DNA of 6,262 nucleotides from JAYTQG01 sp043746815 (GTDB lineage: Bacteria; Actinomycetota; Thermoleophilia; Miltoncostaeales; Miltoncostaeaceae): assembly GCA_043746815.1 (NCBI GenBank), contig JAYTQG010000252.1:1-6262 (forward strand), given 5' to 3'. Shown piece by piece: positions 5,239 to 6,262 of this stretch; positions within the stretch are counted from its first letter, which is position 1; each line of letters opens with the position of its first letter. The position numbers and the translations under genes were made by a program. The notes under the pieces were generated by a model that did not search any database, was not told the origin of the DNA, and saw only the letters and a list, made by a program, of their open reading frames with translations.

Positions 5239-6249
5239 CTAGCTGAGGTACTTGCTGACGTCGAGTCCGTGCTCGGTCATGATCTTCTCGAAGGTCTCCC
5301 GCATCTCGGCGGGGTACTCCGGAAGGCCACCGGCGTCAAGGACGGCCTGAGCGCGGGCACGAATGTTGGGGCCAAAGTCCCAATCTTCATCCGCCATCAG
5401 ACGACGAACTTCCTTGTCGGGCCACGAGACGACACCCGCGTCACGCGAGAAGGTCGCGGCCAACTTGTCGACCTCTTCGAACCGGCCCGGAAGCGGCGCC
5501 TGGTCCTGAATCATTCCCTTGGCAGCAAGCGCGGCGTCGACACCAGCGTCGTTCGCGAGCGGCGTGCCGTAGGCACCATCGTGGAAGAGCTTGCTGTACT
5601 TCAGACGCACACGCTGTCCACCGGCCTTCGCCTCTTCAAGCGGGTAGCCAAATGCCTGCGCCCACGTGAAGGACAGGTGCGGCCCAAGTCCAAAAGCCTT
5701 GTTGATCCCGCCCGGCTTGCGGCCGAAGGCAAGGAGGATGCTGCCGACGTCAAGCGACGCCGCGGCGAGCGTTGCCTGGCCGACAGCCTGGCCACTCTCG
5801 AAGCGAAGCAGCATGTCGGTGCGCTCCATCGGGAAGCTCATGAGGCGCGGAACCGTCTGCGTCATCGTGAACTCGTAGTTCCAACCGTGGTACTTGGTCA
5901 GGGCGCCGGACAGGGCGAGGGTCGAAAGACCATCGTTGGCGCGGCCGTACCAGGCGTGCAGGTTGGTCAGCCAGAAGACGATGTGCGACGCCTGGTTGAT
6001 GATCTGAACGTTGAAGCCGGAGACGCACTCTTCGATCTCGTCCCAGAGGTCAGTGTTGTCCTTGGTGACAACGATCGCCTCGGTGCAGTTGATGTTGCCC
6101 TGGCAAGAGGCAAGTCGAGCGGCCTGAAGGATGGTCTGGATCTTCCAGTCCTCGACCTTCTTCTCCGGATCGAAGTACCGGATGCTCCGGCGGTTGCCGA
6201 TCGCTTGGAGGACGGAAGCGTCATGGATATCGCTAGCGTTTACGGACAT
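5239..6249 (-). CDS. nitroreductase-family protein with C-terminal extension (copy 2)
   Basis: This 336-residue paralogue of the protein at 2389-3399 aligns with it without gaps. I count 240 identical residues, about 71%. It has the same flavin-binding elements: RRSIRYFDPE at 20-29, AARLASCQGNIN at 43-54 and SGQAVGQATLAAASLDV at 152-168. It also shares the roughly 105-residue extension ending in DVSKYLS. Cys49 and Cys75 are conserved in both copies. Residues 71-150 are about 90% identical, while 161-170 and 231-240 vary most, which could mean the same chemistry on different substrates or partners. ATG at 6249 is preceded by GAGGGG (6259-6254). The gene is complete, but its promoter is beyond the window. 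A terminator follows it, so within this window it is not joined to the downstream genes. FMN binding is inferred from family membership. The substrate cannot be named. Confidence 0.88.
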   Translation of the reverse strand: MSVNASDIHDASVLQAIGNRRSIRYFDPEKKVEDWKIQTILQAARLASCQGNINCTEAIVVTKDNTDLWDEIEECVSGFNVQIINQASHIVFWLTNLHAWYGRANDGLSTLALSGALTKYHGWNYEFTMTQTVPRLMSFPMERTDMLLRFESGQAVGQATLAAASLDVGSILLAFGRKPGGINKAFGLGPHLSFTWAQAFGYPLEEAKAGGQRVRLKYSKLFHDGAYGTPLANDAGVDAALAAKGMIQDQAPLPGRFEEVDKLAATFSRDAGVVSWPDKEVRRLMADEDWDFGPNIRARAQAVLDAGGLPEYPAEMRETFEKIMTEHGLDVSKYLS

Positions 6250-6262
6250 CGATCCCCTCGTC

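Overview
The window comes from a high-GC bacterial chromosome, most likely an actinomycetote. Thermoleophilia (Solirubrobacterales-like) is my best guess. It rests on the strong G/C bias at third codon positions, the multi-repeat Ig-like secreted protein with a Tyr/Trp-rich C-terminal module, and the sigma/anti-sigma-type membrane protein. The class-level call is an impression, not a demonstration. There is no transposase, integrase, CRISPR array or other sign of a mobile island. The window is almost fully coding, and no gap without a gene exceeds about 130 bases.

Layout from left to right. A tRNA-His(GTG) lies on the minus strand at 23-96, and its likely -10 box is just upstream. Divergent from it, on the plus strand, is a 460-residue membrane protein (227-1609). 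It reads as an ECF sigma factor fused to a zinc-finger-less anti-sigma-like domain, one membrane helix and a long Pro/Thr/Arg-rich outer tail. Every other gene is on the minus strand. Read in the direction of transcription they are: a nitroreductase-family protein (6249-5239) with a hairpin terminator behind it; tRNA-Arg(TCT) (5125-5051); a secreted Ig-like repeat protein (4959-3442); a second nitroreductase-family protein (3399-2389), about 71% identical to the first; and the biotin-protein ligase birA (2392-1598). The end of birA overlaps the end of the sigma-like gene by 12 bases, tail to tail.

The Ig-like gene, the second nitroreductase and birA are tightly packed: a 42-base gap, then a 3-base overlap in which the nitroreductase stop codon sits inside the probable CTG start of birA. 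They are probably transcribed together. No shared pathway is obvious. BirA attaches biotin to acyl-CoA carboxylases, the nitroreductases are flavin oxidoreductases of unknown substrate, and the Ig-like protein is exported. The points most worth a second look are the sigma/anti-sigma fusion with degenerate DNA-binding and zinc-binding motifs, the missing standard start codon of birA, and the nitroreductase pair with a conserved C-terminal extension and patches of near-identical DNA.
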